A DNA stretch of 64,000 nt from Fremontodendron californicum (taxonomy: Eukaryota; Streptophyta; Magnoliopsida; Malvales; Malvaceae): assembly GCA_030761205.1 (NCBI GenBank), contig JAULJL010000001.1, positions 43,007,645 to 43,071,644 of the forward strand, read 5' to 3'. The number at the start of each line of letters is the position of its first letter. The first letter of the stretch is position 1. The notes beneath the pieces are model-generated. The model was given only the letters and a program-made list of their open reading frames with translations. It made no database searches and was not told the origin of the DNA. A program made the position numbers and the translations under genes. Below are positions 34,260 to 47,304 of this stretch, one piece after another.

Positions 34260-36150
34260 AAACAAATCAACAATTGTATTATATATATATGACATTATTC
34301 TCTAGTCTGTCTTACTTTGCTTTTTCTGTGAAAGGTTAAAAATTTTAGAAACAGAAACTTTTATATGGTGTTTTACATTAGCTTTCCAGTTTTAGTTTTT
34401 TCTTTCTTTAATTTTGTATAATGAACAAACAAATCTTGTTCAGAAGTCGGTTGAATAAAAAAAAAAGTGACCAAATTAAAGAGAAACTGCCAAGGTGGAG
34501 AAAAAGGCCACGGGCCTTGTGCACTTTCAGGTTTGCCTTTGTATTTCAGGTCTGAACTCTGAAGCGTTGTATTGGGAAGGAGAAAAGCGATAACTTTGCT
34601 TATTATTGTAGAATTGGTGTTAGTATTTTTGTAATTCCACCATCTGGCGTTGATTCTTCTGCTCGCAAAATACAAATGGGAAACTGCGCAGCATATTGTC
34701 AAAAAAGAAAGAGAAACTGGTTACTTAATAATTTAACCCTGCCAGCCCCGGCTAAGCGACAATAGTGTTGATACACTTTAGATTTCTCATGTGAATTGGT
34801 CTAGCAATACCCTGGCAATGGCATGCATTGACATTTAACATATTTTTTTTAGAACGACTGGAGGTTATTACAAGCAAGGTTTTCATTTTTCTAAACCAAT
34901 ATATAGCAATACTATATTGATGGTAACTTCCTCAATATTGAATTAATCATGTTAATACTATATAGTCGTTGAGGAATCGATCGGATGGTATGGTAGAGTG
35001 TTGTACTCGTAGTTTTTATGATTAGTTTCAATTTTTGATAACCTTCTAAAGTTAAAATAAAATGTATCTTATAATATGACCATTAATTGGTGAACTTCAT
35101 ATTTAATACACCGACAGTAAATTTTTTTAATTTCACAAATATGATTAAAAATATCTTTAAAAGATATGTATCATCTTATTAATTTTACTTAGAAATCCAA
35201 AAACTCCATAATTGATGAATCAGCTAATTTCCACTAGGTTTGTATGGGAAAAAAATATAACTAGTTAATAATCCATTAGAATAATTTCTTCATCAATTCT
35301 GATCTAATTTCATGGTCTCTCAAGTTTCTCCATCTCCTTGGTGGGATCTCAAAAGGATTCCCTTTCTTCAATATTTACATCAATAATAACTGTTGCCATC
35401 AAGATTGGGTGGGCAGTCATTTTGTAAAAGCAAGCTCTTTCCAATGCAGTGGTTCCATGTGCATAGTTCTTATTACCGGCACAGACAGAGCATTAAAGAC
35501 CCTTCTTAAGTTTTTGCCATTCTTTTTTATACCATGATTTCATTTTCTGTCATAAATGTGTATTATTATAGTGCCTTTTCTGGATTAATGAATTTTGTCT
35601 ATTTTACATGGGAGGAAAAAGAATCCAAAGTTGAGTAATAAACACCATACCCAATGATTATGTAACACTTTTTTTTTTTTAACAAATGTCTTAAAAATAC
35701 TATATAAAATTAAATTTTTATATGAATATTTTTATAAATCATAATTCAACTAATTTTAAAAAATATTTTAAAAAGACACTCGTTAACAAAATTTCAATCA
35801 ATATCTCAAGGATAAAGTATAGGACGCTTTTCCTTCTTGAGTTTAATGTTTAAAATTCCAATGATTTATTTATTTTGATGAGAATGATTTAATGGTCAAA
35901 ATTGTAGAAAATCAAGTCACAAATTTAAATAAATTGGTGGAGTATTACAAAACTTTTCTTTCGATATATAAACCATTAATTGAGGACTACGTTTTTGCAA
36001 CGTTTACCTTGCTATAAGTAATAAAACATCACCATTGATCCTTAAAATACAATAATTAATTGTCATGCAAGAAGATCTTAAAAGAAAGAAAAAAAACTCA
36101 ACTGGGTGACTCCCTCCACATCTTTTTATCAATTGGGTGGTTAATTAATT
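34260..36150. other. Intergenic DNA with AT-rich MITE
   Basis: No gene was recognised. A TTTTGCTAA-family MITE fragment lies at about 35681-35792, ending GACACTCGTTAACAAAAT. A weakly related member of the TCGTTTTTG family lies at about 35060-35180. The first few hundred bases include the LRR gene's 3' UTR. Confidence 0.45.
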
Positions 36151-36362
36151 GGATTTGTATTTGATGTATTGTAAGTGTATAATTCTATACACGAACAATG
36201 AATTTTACGATGATACCTCATTAAAAAACTAAACCCTAAAATCCTAAACTTTAATCTTAAATCCTAAACCTTAAACCTAACTTTTAACATGTAGTATCAT
36301 ATGGATATGGTGCACTGTCAGTGTATAGAACTATACTAATAGTGCATCAAATATAAATTCTA
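36151..36362. mobile_element. MITE-like inverted repeat with telomere-like core
   Basis: The left arm ATTTGTATTTGATGTATTG and the reverse complement of the right arm, ATTTATATTTGATGCACTA, are imperfect inverted repeats. Both run on to a shared TTCTATACAC. Between them, 36227-36282 holds degenerate CCCTAAA-like units (AAACCCTAAAATCCTAAAC and relatives). Flanking TAATTAATT/TAATTAAAT may be a target duplication. Confidence 0.5.
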
Positions 36363-36640
36363 ATTAAATATATACGACTACTACACTAATTAAATTTAAA
36401 TTTTAGATGCAATCCTATTTTTATTTTTTTCTAAATAATAATTATATAATAGATAAATAAATTGGGCCACCATCTAGGCCTACCTCAAATTTTTGTTTCT
36501 TAAAATTCAACTTTAATCTTTAGCCCAACATTTACTGTATCTAGAGTATAGACTGAGGCTAACTCGGATATTGGGGGCCCATTAAGACTATTGAGTTTCA
36601 ATTCAAGCCGGAATTTCTGAAGAAAAGAAAAGGGTCAAAG

Positions 36641-37215
36641 TTTTTTTTTTTTGGTCGAAAAAAGAACATAATTTGATTAAGGGATAGCACGATACATATA
36701 GAGTCCGGTTGCATCAGCAGCAACAAAAGATAACATAAACTCAGGAGTTTCATAATACAACTCAAAAGAGGAATCATAAGTCCTGCCATGAGGAGAGACA
36801 GTAGGAGCAGTGTCACTGCCTTTTCTAGCGAGGGCATCAGCACATTTATTTCCTTCCCGGAAAACATGCAGGATCTTCTTGTGATGGAGCTCATTCAGCA
36901 GAGTCCTGCAATCAGAAACTAGTGGATCAAGTATGTGATTAATTGACAATGGATTTGAAACAAGGCTTATAACAGATTGTGCATCAAGCTCAATTTCAAG
37001 GTGGGTGATCTGTTTTTGTTTTGCCAACATGAGACCATCGCGTAGAGCCCAGAGTTCTGCAATAGCACTAGTGGTGTGGCCGATGGACCTATGAGAGCCT
37101 ATAACCCAATGTCCATCGTGATCCCTGATGATGGAACCTGCACCAGCTCATCCCGGATTACCAATAGCAGGACCTTTGAAGTAATTCATAAGTAAGGAGG
37201 TGGTTCATTAATGAT
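36641..37215 (-). mobile_element. 5'-truncated LINE tail with broken RNase H-like domain
   Basis: On the minus strand, sequence upstream of the open frame reads AIGNPG, a TGA stop, then AGAGSIIRD and AELWALRDGLMLAK. It continues as LEIELDAQSVISLV and LHVFREGNKCADALARKG to a stop near 36677. This is the plant LINE-associated RNase H domain. The usual N-terminal NTDGA with the first catalytic Asp is replaced, and the TGA interrupts the conserved GNPGxAGAG motif, so it is dead. A run of 12 T on the plus strand (36641-36652) is the poly(A) tail. No target duplication was found. Confidence 0.8.
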
Positions 37216-39207
37216 GTGGTTCCAATAGATGTATAACATCGTTTTCCAGATCTCTTTAGGCACTAGTCTTTAACACCAGTGGTCATGATCTTCATTTTTA
37301 TTTAACTTTGAAGGTAGTGAGTGGTCCAACTCCTCAACATTAAAACTAGTTTGGTTAGATCTGGCATGGGATCTCTACTCACTGTGCCCACCCAAAATCC
37401 CAGTTTCACCGATGCAATAAAAGCTTACCAAACCCATATATATATAGTTTAGCACTTTAGCTTAGAGATTTGGACCTTTCTAAAAGCTTTATTGCAATTA
37501 TACATTAGATGCAGGAAGAATGGCAAAGTCTTTAAGATGTAGTTTAGACCTTTAGCTGCCCAATTATGTAGTTCAGCCTTTTTTGTTTTCTTCTGTTGAA
37601 CTATAGGCATCAAAATAAAAGGGACAAGTCAGAATCAGAAACCAGAAGTGAAGTAAGCTTGATTTAATAAAGTTGTTTTAGGGTTAGCTTTTGCCTATTG
37701 CCATCCTTGAGTCAGAAGCACATCTATTTGTAATTTGCAAGGCAAGGTTGGCCTAAACTGAAGTCAACTCATTTAAGCCTTAATTTAAGATAAGTTGGGA
37801 GTGATGTATAAATTATTGTCTTTGTGGGTAAATAAGATAAGAGATTTAGGACAGAGGGGGGTCCTAGATTAAGTCACAACTTTTAATTCTTGTTGGTTAC
37901 TTTTCAAAAAATTCATGTTGATTATGTCATGTATGAAGAAGAATTTGTAAACTTAATTGTATTTTCATTGAACAAAACGGCTCGGATGGACTATATCACA
38001 TGAAACTGATGATGTCTTAGGATTATTTTTCATCACTTCCGACCTATGAAAATCTTGGCTCCTTTCCTGTCCTCATTCTAGCTGTCGTCATTTAAGGCAA
38101 AGGGTTGGGCTTAGATTGCTAAATCTGACTCAACACTCAACAGCTAGCGATGCACTGAAGGATGTTAAATTTGTAACCAAACAGCCCTTGGGAGAGGCAA
38201 ATGGGCAGGGTTGGGGGGTGGCCAGGCCAAGTGGGGAACCCGATTGTCGGTAGAAAACCCTTCATTTCTGGGCAATGATAACGCATCCTGTGTTCATTAT
38301 TAATGTTGAAGATAATTGAGGATCGGAACTCCTCTGCTACCGAAGATCTTTTATTATTCCCCATACTTCTGCAGTCCCATCCCATAATTTTATTTAAGTC
38401 ATTCCTAGAATATTCTTCTTAACCAACTTTTTTTTTTCTTCTTTTTTTTTCCTTATCTTCAAGTTACATTGGCTTTTTGCATGAATAGGTTTCTTCTGTT
38501 TTTTTCTTAAATGTCATGAGCTTCTGCATATTAGAAAAGCTAGACACTTAAAATTTTCTGGGGTTCTCTTAGTCTTTAATAGGCTGCTAATTTTTCCAGT
38601 ATGAATGAATTAATGTGATTGACTGTAATTCTAGTTCATTAATGATTTAATTTATAAAATCTTGTTTCTTTTCTTTTTCCTCTTTTTAGACCACAGCTTT
38701 TATTTCTAAAACTTGGAACTGTTTAATAAGGGAAAAATCATCAGCAGAATTCCATGACCAAAAAAAAAAGAAAAGAAAGTAGAGGTAGGAAAGTTTCTGA
38801 TGTTAAAAATGATTGAAGAAGGTAAGTATAATAAAACAAATTAAGGTAGCATGGTGAAATAATTCTATTTACAACTAATTACTACAGAGTTCAGTGATTA
38901 GGTAGGTATCTTCATTCTTCAACACGTGCAAGCCTTGATCCACTATTAATTTTTGCTATTTTTGCTCAATTCGAAGAAAATTTAATATATGAAAAAATAA
39001 TACTTAGCTGTATTGGAATTGAAAAAAAAAATTAATGGTTAGTAGTTTATTAAAAATTAAATAATATTTGATGTAATAATTTTTTTAGTGTAATCAATGA
39101 AAGATTTTAATTATTATAAAATATAATAGAAAAAGTAAATACCCCTTTTTATCTTTCTTCTACCATCTTTTTCAGCTACCGACGGGAGAAAGAGTGGGAG
39201 TGATGAG
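37216..39207. other. Intergenic DNA, no gene seen
   Basis: The 82-residue minus frame at 38137-38385 has no recognised relatives, and its neighbours in other frames are equally open. No RNA gene or element ends were recognised. Confidence 0.45.
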
Positions 39208-39743
39208 TAAGAATGACAAAATTCGATTTGATCGATGGATTTTGAACCGATCCTATTAGAATGGAGAGATTTTTTTTTTAAAACAATGGAGGAGAAGTGG
39301 GGCAGTGCGGTTTTTTTTGTTTGAAAGACGGAGATGAAGCAGTTGTGGTAATTGTATGCTCCGCACCGCCCCGCCTCGAATACTGAAATTACAATTTTAC
39401 CTTTAAATATTTAGTTTTTGAAAGAATAATAAAATAATATAATTAAACTTATTATTTTTTTAAAAAATCTAAATCTAATACTTTATTTTTTTTTCCTAGA
39501 TTAGAAACCTGTTTATATTGAATTTATATTTAAATTTTTTTACAATGCTTTATTATTTAATAAATATCGAATGGAGCGGAGCGAAACGGTTATGGATGTA
39601 ACCGACATCCATGGAGGTGGTAGTAATATTGAAATTTCAACACAAAGGTTAAACGGAGCGGGGGGTGGGACAGAGCAATCTTTTAGCGGGATGGAGGTGA
39701 ATATTGCAAAATTCGCTCCCGACTTGCTCCATTACCATCCCTA
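39208..39743. mobile_element. hAT-like MITE, GGAGCGG-rich
   Basis: Flanking 8-mers GTGATGAG (39200-39207) and ATGATGAG (39744-39751) agree at 7 of 8. The right end in reverse complement reads TAGGGATGGTAATGG; the left end TAAGAATGACAAAAT is a diverged counterpart. The interior has GC-rich arms (GGAGCGGAGCG, CGCACCGCCCCGCC) and no coding sequence. Confidence 0.5.
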
Positions 39744-42700
39744 ATGATGAGAGAAGAATTTTTTATTTTGTCTTGGCGATGAAAAACTTAATTACACTTA
39801 GAAAATTGAAATATATAAGTTAACTCCTTATTATATCAAATAAAAAAAAAAAATTGTTTCGTCTTCTTTTGTTTTTTCATTGCAAAATAAAAATAAAAAT
39901 AATATCCATCTGACCCACCACTTTTTGCTAATGCGTTTGTGGGCAATACATAAATAATTCACATTTTTGGCTAACAAATATTTTCTTAATATTACTGTCC
40001 AATTTTTTGTTTAGCATGCATGAGTACATGAGCATATATATGACTTGTTGGCTTGCTTTGTAATTGCGAAACTTCACTTCTAATCTGCGGCACTTTTTGT
40101 ATATTATCCTATATACTAAAACTCAACTCAATCCTCACCTCATTAATGTATATCCTTATAATACTAAACTTTTTTTAAATTTAAACTTAAACTTGAGAAT
40201 GGTCAGGCATGCATCATCACCCCCAGAGATACTACATTTTTAAGTTTTCATACCAGTCTCTCCCCTTCCCCTATTACCAAAAATAATTTTTAAAAAAATG
40301 TATAGTATAAGTTCAGAATCTCCAAAATATATATATATATATATATATATAAAAGAAAATAACTCGTCTAATTAAATCAAAGATTTTGCTAATAAATATT
40401 TTAAAAGTACTTTTTAAAATTATTATGTATAGTAATATTTTTATTCAATGTATTAAAAATAATAAATAAAATTATCAACTTTTATATTTAATATAATATT
40501 ATATTATAAATAATATATTAATTAACTTTAAAAATTACCTTAAAAATATTCGTTAATAAATTTTTAAATTAAATTATTCTTTTTCAATAATGGAGGCACG
40601 TGGAGGTTGCTGATTGATCCCTACTTTTTAAAGATCTCCACCATCTTTGAATTGATGAAAGAGAGATGAGATTAGAAATAAATAAATAAAAAAAGAAGCA
40701 GCAGATAAAAATATCTACTCTATGTAGAGACAGGTTATAAAATCAACATTAATTAATCGAGGATTTTAGTATGCATAGGGGAAAAAAGAAGAAAAGAGAA
40801 GGGTGTGGTGGGGAAGGAGATTGAAACAGTCGTCCCATGCCCATTAACTGACACAACTTCTCCATTAAGAGGCCAACTAATCACATCAACAATCGAGACT
40901 CTTCTTTTACTACTTTTAACTTCAATGATATATAGAAAAAGAATTCCTTGAAATTTTAAATCCCATGCTTTGTCCCATAATTTCTTTCTATATATAGTTT
41001 CATCGAAAGTATATGTTTGTTTAAACACATTGCTAGGTGAGTATCGTGTCCATGATTTAGTTTAGAAACGAGAGTCATAGTTTTAATATCACGGTTCATA
41101 CTAACATGTAAATTAATTTTACAATTTTTTTTCATTACAATAGGTGCTTCACATATGTAAATATTTATATATTCAATCAAATTCTAATATATAATTAATA
41201 ACACGAGATTTCTTTTTTTGGTTTTGGAACCGTGACACCGAACATGCTTTTATACCTTAATTAGACTACTTATATACCCCAAAAATGAAAAAAGAAAAAA
41301 AAAAAAAAAACTCATCTATGAGTTGAGAAATAATAAAAACTTTGAATTAGAGACCCATATATTTGAAGGATAAATGTGGTTGTTGATTTCATGAGACTCG
41401 GGCCATCATTTATTGATGCTTTATTAATAATTAATTACAAGAAAAGCGACATTCATTTTTCTTTCAACTTTCAAGGGGCTGATGAAGTTAATCCAACATG
41501 AACAAATATCTTAGTGAATTGAAACAAAAAAATATTAAGGCAACAAAAAAGGGTGGACGGAATGGTAGGTATAGCCCTAGACTCTAAAGATTTGATGTTA
41601 CTAGTATAAAGTTAGATTCTTAGATTAAAGTGTTACCAAATATCCTCCAAATACATTGTTTACTGATTCTTTGTTTGGATTCGTAATACTACTATACAAT
41701 TTCTGTATTAGAGGGGAAAAAAAGAAAAGATGCCATGCCAATTGAAAGGGCAAATGCAATAAATATAGCTTATTACTAATAAAGTGAGGGTCCAAGTTCC
41801 ACAACTCCTTTTCCATTTTGATGGCAAAATCCATGATCCAATATTACATGCAGATTAATTAACTACTAATGCTTAATTTTTATAGCAAATGACTCATAAG
41901 AACCTGAGAGCTTAATTTATAAGTAAAGTCATTGTTAAAATTTGTTAAGCTTTTTTTATATGTATGTAGCATGTAACTATGTATTCCCTAAACCATCTGA
42001 GTACTTTTTACGAGTAGAATTCTATTCTAAATTTATCATGGCTTTGAGAAGATTCGCAGTAATGAAAGAGATGGAATTTAGGCCAATTTAAGAATTGATG
42101 ATTGCGTAACTGACAAAACATCCTACCAAATGGGGCAATAAAAAGGTTTAATATTTTATCGAAATGGGAATTGAATTTAGAATGAAATTCCATCTCCTTC
42201 ACTCCCAAAAAACTTTTTACTACTAATTTCAAAAACTGTTATAGATGCTGGTTAGCCATCTGGTTTTTATTTTATTTTCATTAAAGTAACTCAATTTGCT
42301 GTTATTATTGGAAAGTAAAATTTTAAATGTATTAAATTGATGTAAAAATTATATTTTTAAAATCGTATAAAAAAATTAAATCAAAAGGAATATTCATGAA
42401 ATTATAAAAAAGAAAAAGTACTAAAAGTGAAGATTACTACTAGTATTTTCTTTTGCTAAATAAAATAAGGACTTGTTTGAATGAAAGCACTTATAATATT
42501 TATTTATTTCAACTTTCCAAAAGTTATCACTGTACCTAAGATTTGAAAATCCAAAAAAGGAGAAAAAACATATCACCATACAAAGTGAAGTGAAGCAACC
42601 TACCCATATTTCCGTGTCTCTCTCTATCCTAACAGCATCCGAATATGAATCCCCACTATCTCAGAGTAATCTATTCGATAGTTTACTCTTACCATTTACT

Positions 42701-42818
42701 CTAGCAGATACGCTTATAACCCTCTCTTTCCAACTCTTCTGGGGTTCCAGACTTCCACAGTCCTCTCTTTCAGAGAATCGAAAGTGATCGGATTGGAGCC
42801 AAAGATCAGCAAAAGCAG
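39744..42818. other. AT-rich intergenic DNA upstream of BBX21
   Basis: No gene was recognised. A (TA)n tract lies at about 40328-40351. An uninterrupted TTTTGCTAA-family MITE of 177 bp lies at about 40384-40560. The frames at 40753-41180 and 42008-42232 show no family features. A CT-rich stretch just before 42819 suits the BBX21 5' UTR. Confidence 0.5.
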
Positions 42819-43918
42819 ATGAAGATTCAGTGCGACGTGTGTAACAAAGAGGCGGCCTCCGTGTTCTGCACCGCAGACGAGGCCGCCCTTTGCGAAGCCT
42901 GTGACCACCGCGTCCACCACGCCAACAAGCTTGCTTCTAAACACCAACGTTTTTCCCTTCTCCATCCTTACTCTTCTAAACAAGTCCCTCTTTGCGATAT
43001 CTGTCAGGTATTTTTATTGGTTTTTATAATTTGTCACTGTGTTAAATTGTGTAAAAGTTGGTGTTTGATTGTCTGATTTTGAGTTTTTTTTTTTTTTAGG
43101 AGAAACGAGCTTTCTTGTTTTGTCAACAAGACAGGGCAATTCTATGCAGAGATTGTGATGTTCCAATTCACTCAGCAAACGAACATACCCAGAAACATAA
43201 CAGGTTTCTTCTTACAGGGGTTAAACTTTCTGCTACATCTGCTCTCTACACATCCTCCTCTCCCTGCTCCATCGCTTCCTTATCCAACGGTGGTGATTCT
43301 GTTCCTGAATTCAAGTCTCAACCATTGGTCAAGAACCCTATCCCTGCTTCTCCAGCAAATTTCAATCCATCTTCACTTGCTAAATCTTCACCCATTACTA
43401 CAACAACAACAGCAGCAGTAATTAACAAGAGCAGTGGAGATAATAACTTGTTGGCAAGTGAAGGGAATGGTTCAACGAGTAGCATATCTGAGTTCTTCAT
43501 AGAGATGCTTCCAGAGTGGCACGTTGAAGATTTCCTTGATTCCTCTCCACCTCCCTTTGGTTTCTCTAAGGTTTGCATTGATCTATTGTTTTCCCTTTTT
43601 ACAATTTTGATTTTTGAATGATGTGATTTTCTTTGGGATCTGAACAATTTTGTTGTTTTTTGGTCTAATTTTTGTCAGAGTGATGATGGCATGTTGCAGT
43701 TTTTTGATGCTGATCTTGAGAGCAATATGGCTACTTTCTCACCATCTTCCTTGTATCCTCCCCAATATTCTTCACAAATGGGAGGGCAAATTGGGTTCAA
43801 AGAGACGAAGGAAATTATAAGCATGAAAGCTAACAGGAGATGGACAGATGATGTCTTTACAGTTCCACAGATCAGCCCTCCAGCCATTGGCTCCAAGAGA
43901 TCTAGGCCTCTTTGGTAG
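42819..43918 (+). CDS. BBX21: Double B-box zinc-finger transcription factor (BBX21-like)
   Basis: Exons 42819-43007, 43100-43570 and 43679-43918 (GT-AG introns, in-frame joins) give 299 residues. B-box 1 ligands are C5, C8, C17, D20, C25, C28, H33 and H42. B-box 2 ligands are C59, C62, C71, D74, C79, C82, H87 and H96. Both are complete, and there is no CCT domain, which places it in the BBX20-22 group. The middle is Ser/Thr-rich. Conserved C-terminal blocks are EFFIEMLPEWHVEDFLD and DVFTVPQISPP followed by KRSRPLW. Arabidopsis BBX21 promotes photomorphogenesis with HY5 in the nucleus. I prefer BBX21 over BBX20 because the neighbours match At1g75540. The acceptor of intron 1 is preceded by a long T run. 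Confidence 0.92.
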
Positions 43919-46135
43919 GATCAAATCTTCAAAGTACAAAAGCTTTATGTTCTCTTATGGTTTGACAAGGAACTCAAGTTCCTATCTTTGCCTCTTCTTT
44001 GTATTTTCCAATTTCTTGCTAAGTTGAATTCAGTTTGATGTTTTCTTTTCCCTCTACTCTAATAGGGTCGGTTTTGTTTGTACTATTTTCTTCTTCTTTG
44101 CAGAATGCAATTACTTTGTAAATATCAACGAAAAATTTCAAAGCTAACACTTTTCTTCTTTTTACTAATTTTCGCATCTTCAATTCAGTTGTTCAGTTAA
44201 AGATTACAATCAGTCAGAACATATAGAAAAAAATCTAGAACATATTAAACTGGAATCTAGTTTATGACATATCATTATCTGAAAACCTTAAGAAAACAAT
44301 TGAAGTGAAACTGTGTCAACAGACAGTCAAGGGAACAACAACCAATCTCCCTTTTGGTCGGGGAGACGTATCATGTTATTGAGATTTGAAACTGACAGAC
44401 ATTGTAAGAGGGTACAAGAAGAAGAAGATAGATGATAGTTATGATGAATTTGTTTGATGATAGGATCGGATAAGGAAAGGAGAGAGGGGTAGGCAAAAAG
44501 GGATGGTCTGGTTTTGTCTTAAAGCAGATTGTAGTGTTCTGGTGGGGACGATCATACCCCAAAGACCCCAATCCTATAGGATATATATACTAAAAATAGC
44601 TATCAATTAAATAGTTCATTCAACAAATTGAAATTTTCCCAGCCAAAAGAGGGGAAAAAACAAAATTCAGGACTAGTTGTTTGTCAGGATTTTCAAGTTT
44701 TTTCTTTTGGTTGGTTGCAACTCAAAAAATAACATCATTCCAATATTAACAGTAAGACTTTTGTTCCAACTAAAGCATATCTGAACGTGAATCGTCATGT
44801 TTTTTCTTTTGTCAAGTGAATGTTATCTGCTTTGCTTTTATTAGTACAGCGTCTTTGTTCACTTTTAAGACCAGAAAGAAGAAAAAAAAAACAAGAAATC
44901 TTTTCAGGATTTACTTCAATTATTGTCTCTTGATTTTATCTTATCATTATGAACGTGCTTTGTAAATGACAACTTCTTGGTCAATCAGAGTACCGGTCGG
45001 GGCCGAAAGGTTCATCTTTGTGTCGACCACGCAACCTAAACCTACCTAAGCTAACTCGAAGCAGAGCCTGTCTTAATGCGCAATCTGTCTTAGGGCTAGT
45101 TTAGGTAGAAAAAATCTTGGTTTAGAAAAAAGTTTGAGTAAAAAAAATGTGTTTGAAAAATGTGATGAAAAATTATGGTTTAAAATTTTATAAGTGTTTA
45201 GCATTACTGAAAAAAAATGTCATAAGAAATTGAAATGTATAAAAAAGATATGTTGAAAATAATAAAAGTATAAAGATGTGAGGATAATAAAGTTATTTTA
45301 TATAAAAGTCATTTTTTAAAGTCCAAAAATTATATTTTTTGATTTTTTGATTTGACTTTTCAAATTATAATTTTAACAATAAAAATTAATTTTTTTATCT
45401 GTTTAATATTGTGTTTACGATAAAAAATAATTTTTAATCTTAAAAATTATGTCAAAAATAACATAAGGCTTTAAGCTCACGCCCCCTTTTGTTCACTTTT
45501 TGGTGGGTTCAAATGAGCAATAATGACCTAATTTGTTCTTACACCTTACATGAAATATCACATCAGCATCTTAATTTGCTTGATTATGGCAGTTTTGGCT
45601 TTTTGCCATCTTTCTTCTAAGCTTTTAAGGGGTCGATTCTGCCCATGAGACAAGCTGACAACATTAGGATTTAGGCCCAATTACCGCCTCTACCATACTG
45701 TCTATCCCATCGTATTCAATAAAACGATTGAATCAAACATACACAGTCCTCCAGCAAAATTGTATAAAAAAATATCTAAATTATAATTAAAATATATCAA
45801 ATATTATCAAAATTATATTAAAAATTAACAAAATTATTTTCTTTTCACGTCAATGCAATGTAAATTGAAAAATGGCTAGAAAAATAGAAAAGAAACTGAA
45901 CACTTACATTTTCAATTCCTTGAAGATCAACAAGTTGAATTCCAGCCAATCTCCTGGAAAGTATGCTGCAGACAGGAAATTGAAAAACTGTTTACTGATA
46001 TAGAAATAAAAAAACAAGAACAAAAGTAAAGAAAGAGGAAGGTACAGGGTTCGAAAGCCTACAAGTAGTAGCATCAGTTTGAGCATCAGGATTCAGGAGG
46101 ATAAAACACAAACAAGATCATGATCATCCGTGGAA
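43919..46135. other. BBX21 3' flank and intergenic DNA
   Basis: The first few hundred bases should hold the BBX21 3' UTR. The rest contains no recognised gene or RNA, and the small minus frames at 44371-44571 and 45904-46086 have no family features. A break between two ancestral gene blocks may lie between here and 52 kb. Confidence 0.45.
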
Positions 46136-46148
46136 GAAAATCCTATTT

Positions 46149-46273
46149 TTTTTTTTATAAAAGATATCGCAGTTTACAGATAGGATAATGGATTGCAGAT
46201 GGTGAGATTCGAATTTCAAATTTGTTGGATGTCATTTCTTAAAATGACTGTTAAACCAATTGAGTTAAAGCTC
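46149..46273 (-). mobile_element. tRNA-derived SINE with target duplication
   Basis: On the minus strand a tRNA-like head contains an A-box-like TAACTCAATTGG (46256-46267) and, about 40 bases later, a B-box-like AATTCGAATCTC (about 46203-46214). The element ends in an A run (T run on the plus strand). GAAAATCCTATTT (46136-46148) and GAAAATCTTATTT (46274-46286) flank it, 12 of 13 identical, as a LINE-mobilised insertion would leave. Confidence 0.75.
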
Positions 46274-46286
46274 GAAAATCTTATTT

Positions 46287-47304
46287 CAGTTACACCATTT
46301 TGAGGATTCTAAGCATTTTTTTATTTTTTTATTTTGATAGTTTGGGGAGGAGGGATTCGAAGTTTTGATTGGACTAATGATGGATTAGGCCAAAATTAGT
46401 TTTGGACTATAGGGGGCCATTAGACTTCTATTTTTTTTTAATTACATCCTTAATAGGATTAAATTATGGATTTTAATTTACGAGAAAATTAATTTCTTTC
46501 ATTTTAATTTTTAGACACCCCCTAAATTTGAATTTAGAACCTTTAACTTCTTTATCCCTTTGTAGTTTTGATATTCTTATCTATTATTAACATAATTATC
46601 ACTTGTAAATTTGAATTGTTGCATGTAAAAAGTAAGAGAACTAAAATATTTCACAAGATATTTCATAATGCTAGTGACAAATATCCGTTAATTTTACTAA
46701 TGTTTGTCCAAAAATCAATAAAATTAAAAGTATAATGATAAAATTTAATAAATTAAATCAGTAAGGCAAATTTTAATTTTGATTTATAATTTATAGTGAC
46801 AAATTTGATGATCACAAGTAAAAGTTGTCTCATTTTTCCTTTTGCTTCTTGTGTTGAACAAAAACAAGAAAAAATCACCCAACAGAGATGTGTGCTATGT
46901 TATCCAGACTCTTCATTTTCTTTAAGTACTCGTGTTAGACACGTATTCGATACATATTTCGATATGGGCATGAGCTATAGAGGTATGATCCTTTAAGTAT
47001 ATGAAAAAACTTTTAAAAAATTGAGTATACTTATATCTACATTCACCCCGAGTTCGGATATGCTAGGCAGAACATATATATATATATATATATTAGGAAT
47101 TTGTGGTATCTAGATTAAAAATAAGGGAATCCATGTAAAACATTGAATAAGAATAGAAAGGCTTTACATATCATATTGATTATTGTGGAATGTGGTAGAT
47201 ATTCTAAATAATTACAATTATGAAGGAGAAATAAGATGCAGAAATATTGTTCCAATGAAATGGACCTGAATGCTTAGGTCCTCCTGGAGCAAGAAAATGG
47301 GTAA
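46287..47304. other. Intergenic DNA with a MITE relative
   Basis: The only element recognised is the repeat at 46895-47066. A (TA)n tract lies at about 47074-47092. This interval should include the 3' UTR of the minus-strand peptide gene. Confidence 0.45.
46895..47066. mobile_element. Diverged copy of the MCRS1-intron MITE
   Basis: The block starts CTATGTTATCCAGACTC and runs through AAGTACTCGTGTTAGACACG to GAGTTCGGATATGCTAG. It matches the order of the element at 28063-28259, including the internal ATATTTCGATATGGGCATG and GGTATGATCCT words. No target duplication is left. Confidence 0.6.

Noticed and set aside
38137..38385. 82-residue minus frame with several Cys and Pro
   Set aside because: Spacing fits no zinc-finger family I know and there is no promoter or neighbour support.
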